A program made the translations under genes and the position numbers. Positions 25,454 to 34,082 of a stretch of DNA of 64,000 bases are shown here, one piece after another; position 1 is the stretch's first letter, and the number at the start of each line of letters is the position of its first letter. The notes beneath the pieces are model-generated. The model was not told the origin of the DNA and did not search any database. It was given only the letters and a program-made list of their open reading frames with translations. Source of the stretch: Actinopolyspora biskrensis (GTDB lineage Bacteria; Actinomycetota; Actinomycetes; Mycobacteriales; Pseudonocardiaceae); contig NZ_JACBYW010000007.1 in assembly GCF_013408175.1 (NCBI RefSeq), positions 186,001 to 250,000 of the forward strand, in the 5' to 3' direction.

Positions 25454-25545
25454 GTCCGGTGCACCGGACAGTTCAGCCCGACCCCCCGGGGCTGAACCCA
25501 GGATGGCCCCCGTCCCTCCCCCCTGGCGGGGGCCATCCCCCAAAC
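25454..25545 (+). ncRNA. 6C small RNA (B11-like)
   Basis: Two strong hairpins both present six C residues in the loop, the defining feature of actinobacterial 6C RNA. Hairpin 1 is GTTCAGCCC/GGGCTGAAC with loop GACCCCCCG; hairpin 2 is a 12 bp stem (25501-25512 with 25527-25538) with loop TCCCTCCCCCCTGG. A 16 bp palindrome GTCCGGTGCACCGGAC begins the transcript region. In M. tuberculosis the 6C RNA B11 lies between Rv3660c and Rv3661, and here it lies between the same two homologues. 6C RNAs bind G-rich ribosome binding sites of target mRNAs by their C loops. The ends are approximate. Confidence 0.9.
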
Positions 25546-25925
25546 GACTGGCAGGACTTTGCTGTCCCGGTTCGCGTGACGCCGCCGCGCCGAGGAAGAC
25601 CAGCGAGCTGTCACCGGTCGAAGGGCAGTCAAGACGCGGCAGAGCCCCGTCAGCTGCCGTACCGGCGAGATGCCCCGAGTTGTCCCCGGTCTTCTGAGTC
25701 GTCCACAACTCGCGGTTCTCCCGCTTTGCGACGGAACGGCCGCTCGGGATCGTGGAGCCGACAGCATCCGTCGTCTGCCCTCGACGGCCTCGTGGTGCCC
25801 GTTCCGGAGCGGGACGGGCCCGTGCCCGTAGCCGTGACCGGTGGTCGCGGTCGGGGCTCTTCGTGCCGCGTCGGGTCGTACGGCGGTGCGCGGGGACGGT
25901 AGTGGGACCACACGGGGAGGTGCGG

Positions 25926-27029
25926 GTGACAGCGCGAGATCCGTTGATCGTCACCAGGGACGTCGGACTGGCCGAGGAGCTTTCCCGGATCGCGGCGGCG
26001 GCCGGACGTGAACCGCGCCGGGCCGCACCGGAGGACGTCGGGGAGGGGTGGAGAACGGCTCGGCCGGTACTGCTCGATCCCTGCGCCGCCGCGGAGTGCA
26101 CGGCTGCCGGACTGCCCCGCAGGACGGGGACGGTCCTGGTGAGCAGAGATCCCGAGCCGGACTTCTGGCGCGAGGCGTTCCGGCACGGAGCACGACACGC
26201 GGTGGGGCTTCCCGAGGACGAGCAGTGGTTGGTCGAGCTGTTGGCCGGTCTCACCGAGGAGCCGGTCTCCGGTGCGGGCAGCGTGTTGGCTGTGCTGGGT
26301 GGCTGCGGTGGAGCGGGCGCCTCGGTGTTCGCCGCGTTGACGGCGGTGCTGGCCGCCGGGGAGGGCCGCCGCTGCATGCTGCTCGACTGCGATCCGCTCG
26401 GTGGCGGTTTGGACTTCGCGCTCGGGGAGGAGCGTGCGGACGGGGTGCGGTGGTCGGAGCTGTCCATCGGCACGGGCAGGGTGACCGCGGACGCCCTGCG
26501 GGAGGCGCTGCCGACCAGGCGGTTCGGCTCCGGAGTGCTTTCCCTGCTGTGCCCGGGGCGGTCGGGACGGGGGGAAGGGATCACGAAGAGCTCGGTCGAA
26601 GCCGTCGTCGAGGCCGGGGCGCGAGCGGGTGAGACCGTGGTTTGCGACCTGCCGCGGACGCTCGACGAACCGTCCGCGGAGGTGCTGCGCCGGGCGGATC
26701 TGACCGCTGTCGTGATCCCGGCCGAAGTCCGCGCCTGCGCGGCGGCCGGGAGGCTGTTGACCTCGCTGCGGGAGCGGACCGACGCCGTGCGAGCCGTCGT
26801 GCGCGGTCCGGCGCCCGGTGGACTGGAAGTCTCCGACGTCCGGCGTTCGGTCGATGTGGAGATACTGGCCACCATGCGCGCGGATCCGCGCATGGCCGGG
26901 CTCGTGGACCGATTCGGACTGTACGCGCTGGGGTCGGGAACGCGTGGCCCCTCGGTGCGGGCTGCCCGGAAGGTGCTCGGGGCCCTGGCCGAGACAAGGC
27001 GGGAAACGGGTGACTCGGACTTCCGGTGA
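25926..27029 (+). CDS. ssd: Septum-site determining protein Ssd / CpaE-like
   Basis: 367 aa MinD/CpaE-related protein. An N-terminal receiver-like region (LIVTRDVGLAEELSR…) precedes a P-loop domain whose Walker A is degenerate (GGCGGAGAS instead of GKGGxGKT); MLLDCDPLGGGLD follows. Mycobacterial Ssd (Rv3660c) influences septum formation and sits at the head of the same Tad gene block. The protein may localise the pilus machinery. The GTG has GGGGAGG 5 nt upstream, which fixes the start well inside the open frame beginning at 25752. The 380 bp between 6C RNA and this gene show no further gene. Confidence 0.9.
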   Translation: MTARDPLIVTRDVGLAEELSRIAAAAGREPRRAAPEDVGEGWRTARPVLLDPCAAAECTAAGLPRRTGTVLVSRDPEPDFWREAFRHGARHAVGLPEDEQWLVELLAGLTEEPVSGAGSVLAVLGGCGGAGASVFAALTAVLAAGEGRRCMLLDCDPLGGGLDFALGEERADGVRWSELSIGTGRVTADALREALPTRRFGSGVLSLLCPGRSGRGEGITKSSVEAVVEAGARAGETVVCDLPRTLDEPSAEVLRRADLTAVVIPAEVRACAAAGRLLTSLRERTDAVRAVVRGPAPGGLEVSDVRRSVDVEILATMRADPRMAGLVDRFGLYALGSGTRGPSVRAARKVLGALAETRRETGDSDFR

Positions 27030-27709
27030 ACGCCGTGCTCGCGGTGCCGGTACTCGGCGCCGATCACGGGAGTCGTGCCGCGTCCGGAGAGCAATTCGAG
27101 CGGGGAGATCGAATTTCGATGTCACGATGATTTCGATTCGAGCACCTGATCGATAAATGATCCGGCGGAACCTGTTGAGTGTGGTATGAGTAATGAATGT
27201 GCGGGTCGTTCCGGAGCGGGTCGGCCGCGGTGGTGTGACACAGTGGTGCGAGCGGATCCGCGGGGTGGCGCGGCTCCTTCGGGGGTGATCGCGCCGAAAG
27301 AGCTCTCGGGTGTCACGCGGCGAGCGTTTCGCCTGCTGTGGACGGTTCCGGGCAGCACCCCGCCGGGAGAGGAATTCGGCGTTTCCGGCGGAACCGTTCG
27401 GCGTTTATCCCGGGTCGTTGATCTCGTTCGCGGAAAGATTTCGGGTGGAGGGTAACCGACCGAGCGGTTGTGCGCACGGTGCCTTGGAGAGGTGCGCCAC
27501 GTGGAAACCCGATCGGTTCCGATCATCCGGAGGGTTCCGCGGGTGGGGCCGAATTCGATCCGGCGAAGCGCGGAGGATGCCGGTAAACTTGCCACGGCGT
27601 TCTTCGGGGTGGCCGCTGTTTTGACGAATGAGGCCCTCTTTCGAGGTCACCCGAATGGATCCGTTTTGGATCCGCGGTTAATTCGCACCGTACTGGTAGG
27701 AGGTTCGCG
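27030..27709. other. Region without convincing gene, lower GC
   Basis: 680 bp after ssd. It is visibly richer in A and T than its surroundings (for example around 27095-27200). An open frame 27186-27455 (89 codons) exists but its codons lack the strong third-position GC seen elsewhere, so it is not called. The right end carries the TAGGAGG ribosome binding site for the next gene. Confidence 0.5.
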
Positions 27710-28090
27710 GTGTCCGAGTCTTCCCAGATCGTCCCACGGCCGATGGATATCACGATTGCCGAGAGTGTCGTTCGGACGGCTACCGGTTCCACCGATTCCG
27801 ACTTGGTCGACGAGATCGCCCTGGTCCTGTACCGCCACTCCGCGTTCAGCTCCGAACTGGCCGACAGCGCGGGGCGGGGACTGCTTTCGGCGGAGGAGGT
27901 GACGGAGGTCAGCGCGCGTGCTCACGCCGCGACCGAGCGGGAGATCCAACGTGTTCTGGACACCGCTGTCCGGGAGGAGCGGCACCCGGTCGCTCCGAGT
28001 CCGCGGAAGCAGCCGGCCGTCGAGACCTGTGAAACGAGTTCCCGCTCCTCGTCCCGCACGGCCGCCACGATGCTGGGTGTGCACCCCTGA
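27710..28090 (+). CDS. Hypothetical protein in the Tad locus
   Basis: 126 aa, not recognised. The first 85 residues look alpha-helical and acidic (SDLVDEIALVLYRHSAFSSELADSAG, EVTEVSARAHAATEREIQRVLD); the C-terminal 40 residues are Ser/Arg-rich and probably disordered. No signal peptide or membrane segment. The GTG is preceded by AGGAGG at 6-7 nt, and third codon positions are GC-rich in the first part, which supports a real gene. It lies between ssd and tadA; a link to pilus assembly is only positional. Confidence 0.6.
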   Translation: MSESSQIVPRPMDITIAESVVRTATGSTDSDLVDEIALVLYRHSAFSSELADSAGRGLLSAEEVTEVSARAHAATEREIQRVLDTAVREERHPVAPSPRKQPAVETCETSSRSSSRTAATMLGVHP

Positions 28091-28242
28091 ACTTTTTGTG
28101 AAAAAAATTCGAGTTAGTTCGGCTGGACCCGGATCGGCCAAGCCGGTGAAGACGCGCTGCTGTGAGCGGGCCCCGCTGAACACGGGGCGCGACCTGTACG
28201 GCGGGGTGTGGACGACCGCCGCTCCCGGCCCGGTTTCGCGTC

Positions 28243-28431
28243 TCACGGCCCGGGCAGGCTGAACGGCGAATTGACGTGGTCGATGAGGGAGTCCAGTTCC
28301 GCGAGTCGTTTTCGCAGTTCTTCCGACCTTTCGAGGTCGGTGCTCTCCTCCAGCTCGGCGGCCAGTTCTCCGTAGCGGGTCAGCAGCGTGGCGAAGTCTC
28401 CGGAGGGCGGTTCCCACCTCTGCTCGTTCAC
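28243..28431 (-). CDS. Small coiled-coil protein, hypothetical
   Basis: 62 aa on the opposite strand from its neighbours. The middle is a heptad-like helix (LLTRYGELAAELEESTDLERSEELRKRLAELDSLI) suggesting a short coiled coil, with a polar N-terminus. GTG start with GGAG 7 nt upstream. No family is recognised. It converges on the 126 aa hypothetical gene and diverges from tadA. Confidence 0.5.
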   Translation of the reverse strand: MNEQRWEPPSGDFATLLTRYGELAAELEESTDLERSEELRKRLAELDSLIDHVNSPFSLPGP

Positions 28432-28842
28432 GTCGGTCTCCGTTCTTCCGCGTGTTTTCCGGCTCCCTGCTTACCCGAGTGGCGGTATGACAACACGCCG
28501 TCGGCCGTTGAATCACAACGCCGCCCCGTTTTTGTACTCCCACTGTCGGGTGTTTTTGTGGTGTTTCGGGTTTCAAGTGGCGGTGGTGTTGCCCACTTGA
28601 ATCGATCGAGTGATCGAAACGTTTCCGTGCGTGATTGAACTCCCCTGCATCTCGCCCGATGGTGTCAGGGAGTTGGTTACTCTTCGCGTTTGGGCGGAGC
28701 TCGTCGTGCGAGTTGTCCACAGGAAACGGAGGTCTCCACAGCTCGCGGAATCTCGTATTGGAAACGTCGTCGAAGCGGATCAGTGTGGTTGCTGAGCCCG
28801 AAAGGACGGCTTCCGACCTCCGAGAGAAAGCGAGGAGCTCCG
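28432..28842. other. Intergenic region upstream of tadA
   Basis: 411 bp containing divergent start regions. It holds an inverted repeat TTCAAGTGG (28572-28580) with CCACTTGAA (28593-28601), a perfect 9 bp dyad with a 12 bp centre. It also holds T-rich stretches near 28530-28575. GAGGAG for tadA is at the right end. The dyad is a candidate operator for the pilus operon. Confidence 0.5.
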
Positions 28843-30066
28843 ATGTTCGTGGATCCCGAAGGAGGCGCGGGGAAAACGGCCCAGGCTACGTCGGGCCGTG
28901 TGACGGAGGAACTCGTCTCCCGGGTCCGGGGACGGCTGGTGGCGGCAGGAGGGGATGTCACGGCGCGGGCGATGGCGACGGCGGTACGGGAGGAAGCGGA
29001 GACTCCGCTCGGGGACGGTGAGGTGCTGGCCGCGATTCGGCAGTTGCGGAGGGAGTTCCTCGGGGCGGGTGCGCTGGAGGAGTTGCTGAACGAACCCGGT
29101 GTGACCGATGTCCTGGTGACCGGGCCGCACGAGGTGTGGGTCGATCGTGGACGGGGACTGGAGCGCTCGCACATCGGCTTCGCCGATGAACAGGAGGTTC
29201 GCCGCCTGGCCCAGCGGTTGGCCGCGGCCACCGGACGCAGACTCGATGACGCACGACCGTGGGTGGACGGGTGGTTGCCCGAAACGGCGGAAGGGGCCGC
29301 CGTGCGCTTGCACGCCGTGCTGGCTCCGGTCTCCGCGAAGGGAACCTGCGTCTCACTGCGCGTGCTGCGTCCGGCGACGCACGACCTGGAAAGCCTGCGA
29401 AGACTGGGAACCTTCGACTCGACCACGGCCTGCCTGCTGCGCTCGCTCGTGTCCGCCCGCTCGGCCTTCCTGGTCTCCGGCAGTACCGGAGCGGGGAAAA
29501 CCACCCTGCTGGCGGCGATGCTCGGTGAGGTTTCCGGGAGCGAAAGGATCGTGTGCGTGGAGGAGGCCGGGGAACTGCACCCCGCGCATCCGCACGTGGT
29601 TCGGCTCGTGACCAGGCCGCCGAACATCGAGGGCACCGGAGAGATCCACACCCGTGATCTGGTGCGGCAGGCATTGCGGATGAGACCGGACCGACTGGTG
29701 GTCGGTGAGGCACGGGGTGCCGAGGTGTGCGACCTGCTGGCCGCGCTGAACACCGGACACGAGGGTGGCGCGGGGACCGTGCACGCCAATTCCCCGGAGG
29801 AGGTCCCGGCACGGATGGAGGCGCTCGGGGTGCACGGCGGGATGGGGCGGGACGCGCTGCACAGCCAGCTTTCGGCCGCCGTCCGGGTGGTGCTGCACAT
29901 GCACCGCGATGCCTCCAGGGGCAGGCATCTTTCCGGGATAGGGGTGCTCCGTCGCGACGGAGCACACACCGGCGTGGTTCCGGCCTGGGAACTCGACGGC
30001 GGCTGGGGACCGGCCCGGGACGAACTGCTGGCCATGCTTCCCGAGCACGGTTCGGAGGTCGTATGA
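28843..30066 (+). CDS. tadA: Tad secretion ATPase TadA (CpaF)
   Basis: 407 aa hexameric ATPase that powers Flp/Tad pilus assembly at the inner face of the membrane. An N-terminal helical domain precedes the core with Walker A GSTGAGKT at residues 213-220, EEAGELHPAHPHVVRL (Asp/His box region), RPDRLVVGEARG (Walker B) and HEGGAGTVHAN (His box). The homologue is Rv3659c. GAGGAG lies 6 nt before the ATG. The gene overlaps tadB by 4 bp, starting a tightly coupled operon. Confidence 0.95.
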   Translation: MFVDPEGGAGKTAQATSGRVTEELVSRVRGRLVAAGGDVTARAMATAVREEAETPLGDGEVLAAIRQLRREFLGAGALEELLNEPGVTDVLVTGPHEVWVDRGRGLERSHIGFADEQEVRRLAQRLAAATGRRLDDARPWVDGWLPETAEGAAVRLHAVLAPVSAKGTCVSLRVLRPATHDLESLRRLGTFDSTTACLLRSLVSARSAFLVSGSTGAGKTTLLAAMLGEVSGSERIVCVEEAGELHPAHPHVVRLVTRPPNIEGTGEIHTRDLVRQALRMRPDRLVVGEARGAEVCDLLAALNTGHEGGAGTVHANSPEEVPARMEALGVHGGMGRDALHSQLSAAVRVVLHMHRDASRGRHLSGIGVLRRDGAHTGVVPAWELDGGWGPARDELLAMLPEHGSEVV

Positions 30067-30905
30067 CGGACTTCGACGGGATGCGACAGGTCTTTTCGGG
30101 GCAGGTTCTGCTGCCCGCGCTGCTCGCGATCGCCTCGGCGGTCTGGCCTCTGCCCGGTGCCGCCCGCAGGCTGAACCACGGAGGTGACCCCGCGACTCGG
30201 CGTGCCGGACCGAGTCCCGCGCTCGTCCGTACGGCCGTCCTCGGCGGTACGACCCTGCTCGGGGGCCTGGCGCTGGGACCGGCCGGCTCCGCCTCGGGAG
30301 CGCTGCTGGCGGCGCTGGCGGTGCGGCATCGCGATCGGAGGGTGCGGACCACCCGCGGGCTGCGTTCGCTGGCCGAACTGGCCGCGGGACTACGGGTGCT
30401 GATCGGAGAACTGGGAACCGGGGCTCATCCGAGCGCCGCGGCCGCGAGTGCCTCCGCCGACACGGAAGGGGCGGTTTCCGAACTGTTCGGCGATCTCGCG
30501 GTGACTTCCAGACTGGGCGGTACTCCGGCCGAGAGCCTGGGGGCGAAACGCCCGCCGGAGGAGCTGCTCCCGGCGATGGCCCGTTTCACGCGGTGCTGGC
30601 GAATGTCCGAACAACACGGTGTCGCTCTGGGACGACTGCTGGAGACGGTGCGGGAGGACGTCGAGCACCGGGTACGCGTCGTCCGGGACATCGACTCCAA
30701 ACTGGCCGGGCCACGTGCCACGGCAGCGGTGTTGAGCGGACTGCCGCTGCTCGGGCTGCTGCTGGGCGAAGCGGGCGGAGCCGATCCGCTCGGTGTGCTC
30801 GTCTCCGGGCCGGCGGGGCAGTTTCTGCTGCTGGCCGGAACGGTGTTGCTGTGTGCCGGGGTGCTGTGGATCCAGCGGTTGACCGAGGTGGCGATGCGGC
30901 CGTGA
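30063..30905 (+). CDS. tadB: Tad pilus membrane protein TadB
   Basis: 280 aa polytopic protein with hydrophobic segments near residues 15-30, 58-85, 225-245 and 250-270. These flank a T2SF-type cytoplasmic domain (AELAAGLRVLIGELGTGAHPSAA, RCWRMSEQHGVALGRLLETVRED). It is the platform on which TadA acts. Start overlaps the tadA stop (ATGA), and the end overlaps tadC. Matches Rv3658c in position. Confidence 0.9.
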   Translation: MTDFDGMRQVFSGQVLLPALLAIASAVWPLPGAARRLNHGGDPATRRAGPSPALVRTAVLGGTTLLGGLALGPAGSASGALLAALAVRHRDRRVRTTRGLRSLAELAAGLRVLIGELGTGAHPSAAAASASADTEGAVSELFGDLAVTSRLGGTPAESLGAKRPPEELLPAMARFTRCWRMSEQHGVALGRLLETVREDVEHRVRVVRDIDSKLAGPRATAAVLSGLPLLGLLLGEAGGADPLGVLVSGPAGQFLLLAGTVLLCAGVLWIQRLTEVAMRP

Positions 30906-31687
30906 TCCGAACGATCTACCTCCCCGCTGCTCTGGTAGCGGCGACTTTGGCTTGCGCGATCGCACTGTCCGGGTGCGGGACCGCGCGGAGTCGCCTGGGT
31001 GCGCTCGGAGTTTCGCCGGTGGGTTTCCTGCCCGGCCCGTTCACCGCGAGGCGCGGCGAGCGGAGTGCGCCGCCGAAGGTGGTTTCGCGGCTTCCGCGCG
31101 GAACGCTCGTCTCGTGTGGTGCGGCCGTGCTCACCGCCCTGATGGGTTTTCTGCTGGTTGGTCCGGGGATCGCCGTGCTCGCTGGTACCGGTGTCGGGTG
31201 GTCGGTTTCCAGAGTGCTCGGTCGGAGCGGGGCCCGGAGCACGACCCACCCGCTCGGAGTGGCCTCCGGTTGGAACCTGCTGGCAGTGGGACTCCGAGCC
31301 GGTCTGTCGACGACGGTGTTGCTGCGCGAGGTGGCCGAGGAGTTCGAGGGGGCGGCCGCGGAGGGGCTACGCGAAGTGGCCTGTGCCCTCGAACTGGGGA
31401 CCGATTCCGTGTCCGCTTGGGAACCCGCGCTGCGACACTCCGAGACGGCTGAGCTGGCGCGGGCGGCACGGCGCAGCGCGCGCAGTGGCAGCGGGTTGGC
31501 GAGAGTGGCCGACGAGTTGATCGTACGAGCCCGTGAAGAGGTGCGGGAGGACGCCGCGGCTCGGGCCGGACGTGTGGAGGTGTGGGTTTCGGCGCCGCTG
31601 GGGCTGTGCTTTCTGCCCGCGTTTTTCTGCCTGGGAGTGCTGCCCGTCGTGCTGGGGATGCTGCAGCGTCTCGGTCCGCACTGGTGA
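30902..31687 (+). CDS. tadC: Tad pilus membrane protein TadC
   Basis: 261 aa. An N-terminal hydrophobic segment contains SGC, which could be read as a lipobox but is more likely a transmembrane helix. A central membrane pair and a T2SF domain (GWNLLAVGLRAGLSTTVLLREVAEEF, ARRSARSGSGLARVADEL) follow, and the C-terminus is hydrophobic (APLGLCFLPAFFCLGVLPVVLG). It pairs with TadB to form the assembly platform. GTG overlaps tadB stop (GTGA). Confidence 0.88.
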   Translation: MIRTIYLPAALVAATLACAIALSGCGTARSRLGALGVSPVGFLPGPFTARRGERSAPPKVVSRLPRGTLVSCGAAVLTALMGFLLVGPGIAVLAGTGVGWSVSRVLGRSGARSTTHPLGVASGWNLLAVGLRAGLSTTVLLREVAEEFEGAAAEGLREVACALELGTDSVSAWEPALRHSETAELARAARRSARSGSGLARVADELIVRAREEVREDAAARAGRVEVWVSAPLGLCFLPAFFCLGVLPVVLGMLQRLGPHW

Positions 31688-31850
31688 GCGGAGTTCTCGG
31701 AGCCGAGCGCTCGGAGGGGGCGTTTTCGGGTGACGCCCTCGTGGAGTCGGCGTCGACTCCTCCGGTTCCCCGAGTCGGACGGGCCCGACTCGTCGGAGGG
31801 GAGCTTTTCGGAATGGTTCGTTCGTGATCGATCGGTGAGAGGGGACGACG

Positions 31851-32171
31851 ATGATGCTGATCAGTGGGGTTCTCCGGGCGTGGTGGTGTACGGCCGTGGC
31901 CCGAACGTGGCTACCCGATGTCGGGGTGACCCGCTCACGAGACCGCGGTGGGCTCCGCCGACCGGCGAGCTGGGGCGGGGGAGAGCGGAAGACATCGGTG
32001 ACCCGCAGGATTCGCGGTGGTGACGAGGGGATGAGCACGGCCGAATACGCCGTCGGAACGATCGCGGCGGCCGCTTTCGCCGGATTGCTCTACACGGTCG
32101 TCACGAGTGACGCGGTCACCGAGGCGTTGACCTCGTTGTTGCGCAGCGCCCTCTCCGGGGAGGCCGGGTGA
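31851..32171 (+). CDS. Flp pilin-like protein (DUF4244)
   Basis: 106 aa as called. The conserved part is the last ~46 residues, DEGMSTAEYAVGTIAAAAFAGLLYTVVTSD, a Flp-type prepilin: a leader ending in Gly, then a hydrophobic helix with Glu near its start. The first ~60 residues are unusual because a copy of the dispersed repeat (31910-31956) is read through in frame. GAGGGGAC lies a few bases upstream of the ATG at 31851, so the long form is possible; a shorter form from a later codon is also possible (GTG near 32022 or ATG 32032). The stop overlaps the next gene. Confidence 0.75.
   Translation: MMLISGVLRAWWCTAVARTWLPDVGVTRSRDRGGLRRPASWGGGERKTSVTRRIRGGDEGMSTAEYAVGTIAAAAFAGLLYTVVTSDAVTEALTSLLRSALSGEAG
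31910..31956 (+). repeat. Dispersed 47 bp repeat, copy D, inside a coding region
   Basis: Forward orientation: GCTACCCGATGTCGGGG, CGAGACCGCGG, GGCTCC. It lies within the N-terminal part of the pilin-like reading frame and contributes residues such as WLPDVGV and SRDRGG. Confidence 0.8.
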
Positions 32172-32653
32172 TCGCGGGAGGGGGAACGCGCCTCCGGAGC
32201 GGTGTAGGTGCGGAACTCGAGGACGCGGACACCGGGTACGCGGGAGCGTGGCAACCGGACCCGGGATGTGCGGGCACCGGCTCCGACGAGGGGACGGTCA
32301 CCGTGGAAGCGGCGCTGGGGATCTGTTCGGTGGTGATCGTGTTCGCCCTGGCAGCGGGCGGGCTCGCCACCGTGATCACTCAACTGCGGTGCACCGGTGC
32401 CGCCGCGGAAATCGCCCGTCTCACCGCGCGAGGGGACACGGACGGGATCGCGGAGCGGGTCGGGGGGAGCCTTCCGGAAGGAGCCGATTTCGAGGTCACC
32501 GAAAGCGAGGGGCGGGTCTCGGTCTCGGTTTCGGCTCCGCCGGTCGGGAGGCTGGTGCCGGGGAGGCTGAGTGCCGAAGCGTACGCGGTGCTCGAACCGG
32601 GGGTGAGCGGTTCCGTCGTGCGGCGGGACACCGGTCGGGAGCACCCCGGATGA
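32168..32653 (+). CDS. tadE: TadE-like minor pilin
   Basis: 161 aa. The pseudopilin segment is SDEGTVTVEAALGICSVVIVFALAAGG: leader, Glu, then membrane helix. A small extracellular beta domain (VTESEGRVSVSVSAPPVGRL) follows. Member of the TadE family, processed by prepilin peptidase and needed for pilus function; Rv3655c counterpart. GTG overlaps the preceding stop (GTGA). The ~40 residue leader before the processing site is long and acidic. Confidence 0.88.
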   Translation: MIAGGGTRLRSGVGAELEDADTGYAGAWQPDPGCAGTGSDEGTVTVEAALGICSVVIVFALAAGGLATVITQLRCTGAAAEIARLTARGDTDGIAERVGGSLPEGADFEVTESEGRVSVSVSAPPVGRLVPGRLSAEAYAVLEPGVSGSVVRRDTGREHPG

Positions 32654-33162
32654 ACGGGGGGTGGAGTGGTCGACGGAAACCGTCCCTGGATCCGTGCGCG
32701 GTGTTCGGGAAGTGGGCGAGCGGGGGCCGCCGAAGCGCCGGGCAGCTCCCCGCCGAAGACCGGGGCCCCGATGGAGAGCAGGGCCCCGATGGAGACCGGG
32801 GATCCGGCACTGTCGTGGGAGCCGTGCTGGTCGTGGCGCTGTTGACTCTGTTCTGGACAGGGGTCCAGTTCGGAGCGACAGTGGTGGCCGGGCACCGGGT
32901 CCGGGCAGCGGCGGACCTCGCCGCACTGGCCGCGGCCTCGTACGCTTCCCGGGGTGAGCGCGCTGCTTGTGATCGTGCCGAATGGGTGGTGCGCGGTATG
33001 GACGCGACACTGCTTTCCTGCGAGCGGAACGGGGCGCGCTTTCGGGTGCGCACCGAAGCGGTCCGCGAGAGCGGTATTCCGGGGTCCCGCCGTGTGACGG
33101 GACGGGCGCTGGCCGGTCCGGCACACGGTGAGCGGCATCACTCGGACCACTCGTCACGCTGA
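32650..33162 (+). CDS. TadE-like protein of Rv3654c type
   Basis: 170 aa. The membrane segment is GSGTVVGAVLVVALLTLFWTGVQF, followed by RVRAAADLAALAAASYASRG, the usual flp-locus ending with helicase-like annotation in mycobacteria. The leader contains a small internal duplication (GPDGEQGPDGDRG). It overlaps tadE by 4 bp (ATGA) and is the last gene of the tad operon. Confidence 0.82.
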   Translation: MNGGWSGRRKPSLDPCAVFGKWASGGRRSAGQLPAEDRGPDGEQGPDGDRGSGTVVGAVLVVALLTLFWTGVQFGATVVAGHRVRAAADLAALAAASYASRGERAACDRAEWVVRGMDATLLSCERNGARFRVRTEAVRESGIPGSRRVTGRALAGPAHGERHHSDHSSR

Positions 33163-33295
33163 ATTCTTCGGTCGTGCTGTTGCCTCGATCACGCTCGTCG
33201 CCTTCCGCCTACCGGTCGTCGACGCGGGGGTGTACTCGGCCCCGCCCCTTGACGTTTCTTGGGGGTACGAGCCCGAACCAAGGAGGCGAAACGGA

Positions 33296-33940
33296 ATGGA
33301 TTTGGCGGCGGAAGGTTGGCACAGCGCCTTCCGAATCGAGCTGCGCGTGCAGGTCCTCGAACTGGCTTCGCGTGGCTGGCCGGTTTTCCCCGGAACGTAT
33401 CCGGTCGTCGGTGGCTGGGACGGTCACGAGAGCACGGGCGTTCTCTCCGGACGGGAAGACGTCACGGAGGGACCGCTGCCGGTTCGACGGGACTGGTCGA
33501 ACGAACTCGTGGGGACGGACAACATCGCCGCGTGGTGGTCGGAGCGTCCGTACAGCGTTCTGCTGGCCACCGGGACGGACATCGAGGCGATCGAGGTCGA
33601 CGCCGACCACGGCCGGCGCACCGCCCGCGCACTGCGGGCTTCGGGGAGCCCGGTTCCGATAGCCGCCACCCCGCACGGCCGGTGGTACTTCCTGACCACC
33701 GGAGGACAGCGGTTGGACGGTGAGCTCGCGGACGAGGGGGTGGTGCTGCACTCGGAGGGCAGCTGGATTCCGCTCCCGCCGTCGACCTTCCCGCAGGGAG
33801 TTCTGCACTGGAGAGTCAAACCGCAGGTGTGCGGCTGGCGACTGCCCGAGCCGGAACACGTGCAGGAGGCGCTGCTCACGGGGCTGCACGATCTGGCCGA
33901 GCGCAGTGGTGTGGGTTCTCGACCGCTCGTCGCGGTGTAG
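33296..33940 (+). CDS. Bifunctional DNA primase/polymerase (prim-pol) domain protein
   Basis: 214 aa protein covering only the N-terminal prim-pol type domain. Signatures are RIELRVQVLELASRGWPVFPGTYP, DNIAAWWSERPYSVLLATGTDIEAIEVD and PIAATPHGRWYFLTT, as in many actinobacterial stand-alone members. The Asp/Glu metal ligands expected of an active archaeo-eukaryotic primase are partly replaced, so activity is uncertain. AGGAGG lies 9 nt before the ATG. No plasmid or phage replication genes are near, so it is probably a chromosomal accessory protein. Confidence 0.85.
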   Translation: MDLAAEGWHSAFRIELRVQVLELASRGWPVFPGTYPVVGGWDGHESTGVLSGREDVTEGPLPVRRDWSNELVGTDNIAAWWSERPYSVLLATGTDIEAIEVDADHGRRTARALRASGSPVPIAATPHGRWYFLTTGGQRLDGELADEGVVLHSEGSWIPLPPSTFPQGVLHWRVKPQVCGWRLPEPEHVQEALLTGLHDLAERSGVGSRPLVAV

Positions 33941-34082
33941 GACGGGAGAACTTCGCCGGCTCGGTTCGTGTGACGGCGCCGTCAGCTCGGGTGGTGTTTT
34001 CGGCGCCGGTAGCCCCGGAAGGAAGACCACTGCCCGGTGGGCGAGACGAGCGCACCGGGCACCTGACAGAGCACCACCGGGT

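Noticed and set aside
27186-27455. 89 codon open frame after ssd
   Set aside because: No ribosome binding site, mixed third codon positions and no similarity that I recognise; left as intergenic.
30902-31000. TadC as a lipoprotein because of an SGC motif
   Set aside because: The gene is coupled to tadB and has the T2SF domain; the segment fits a membrane helix better than a lipobox.
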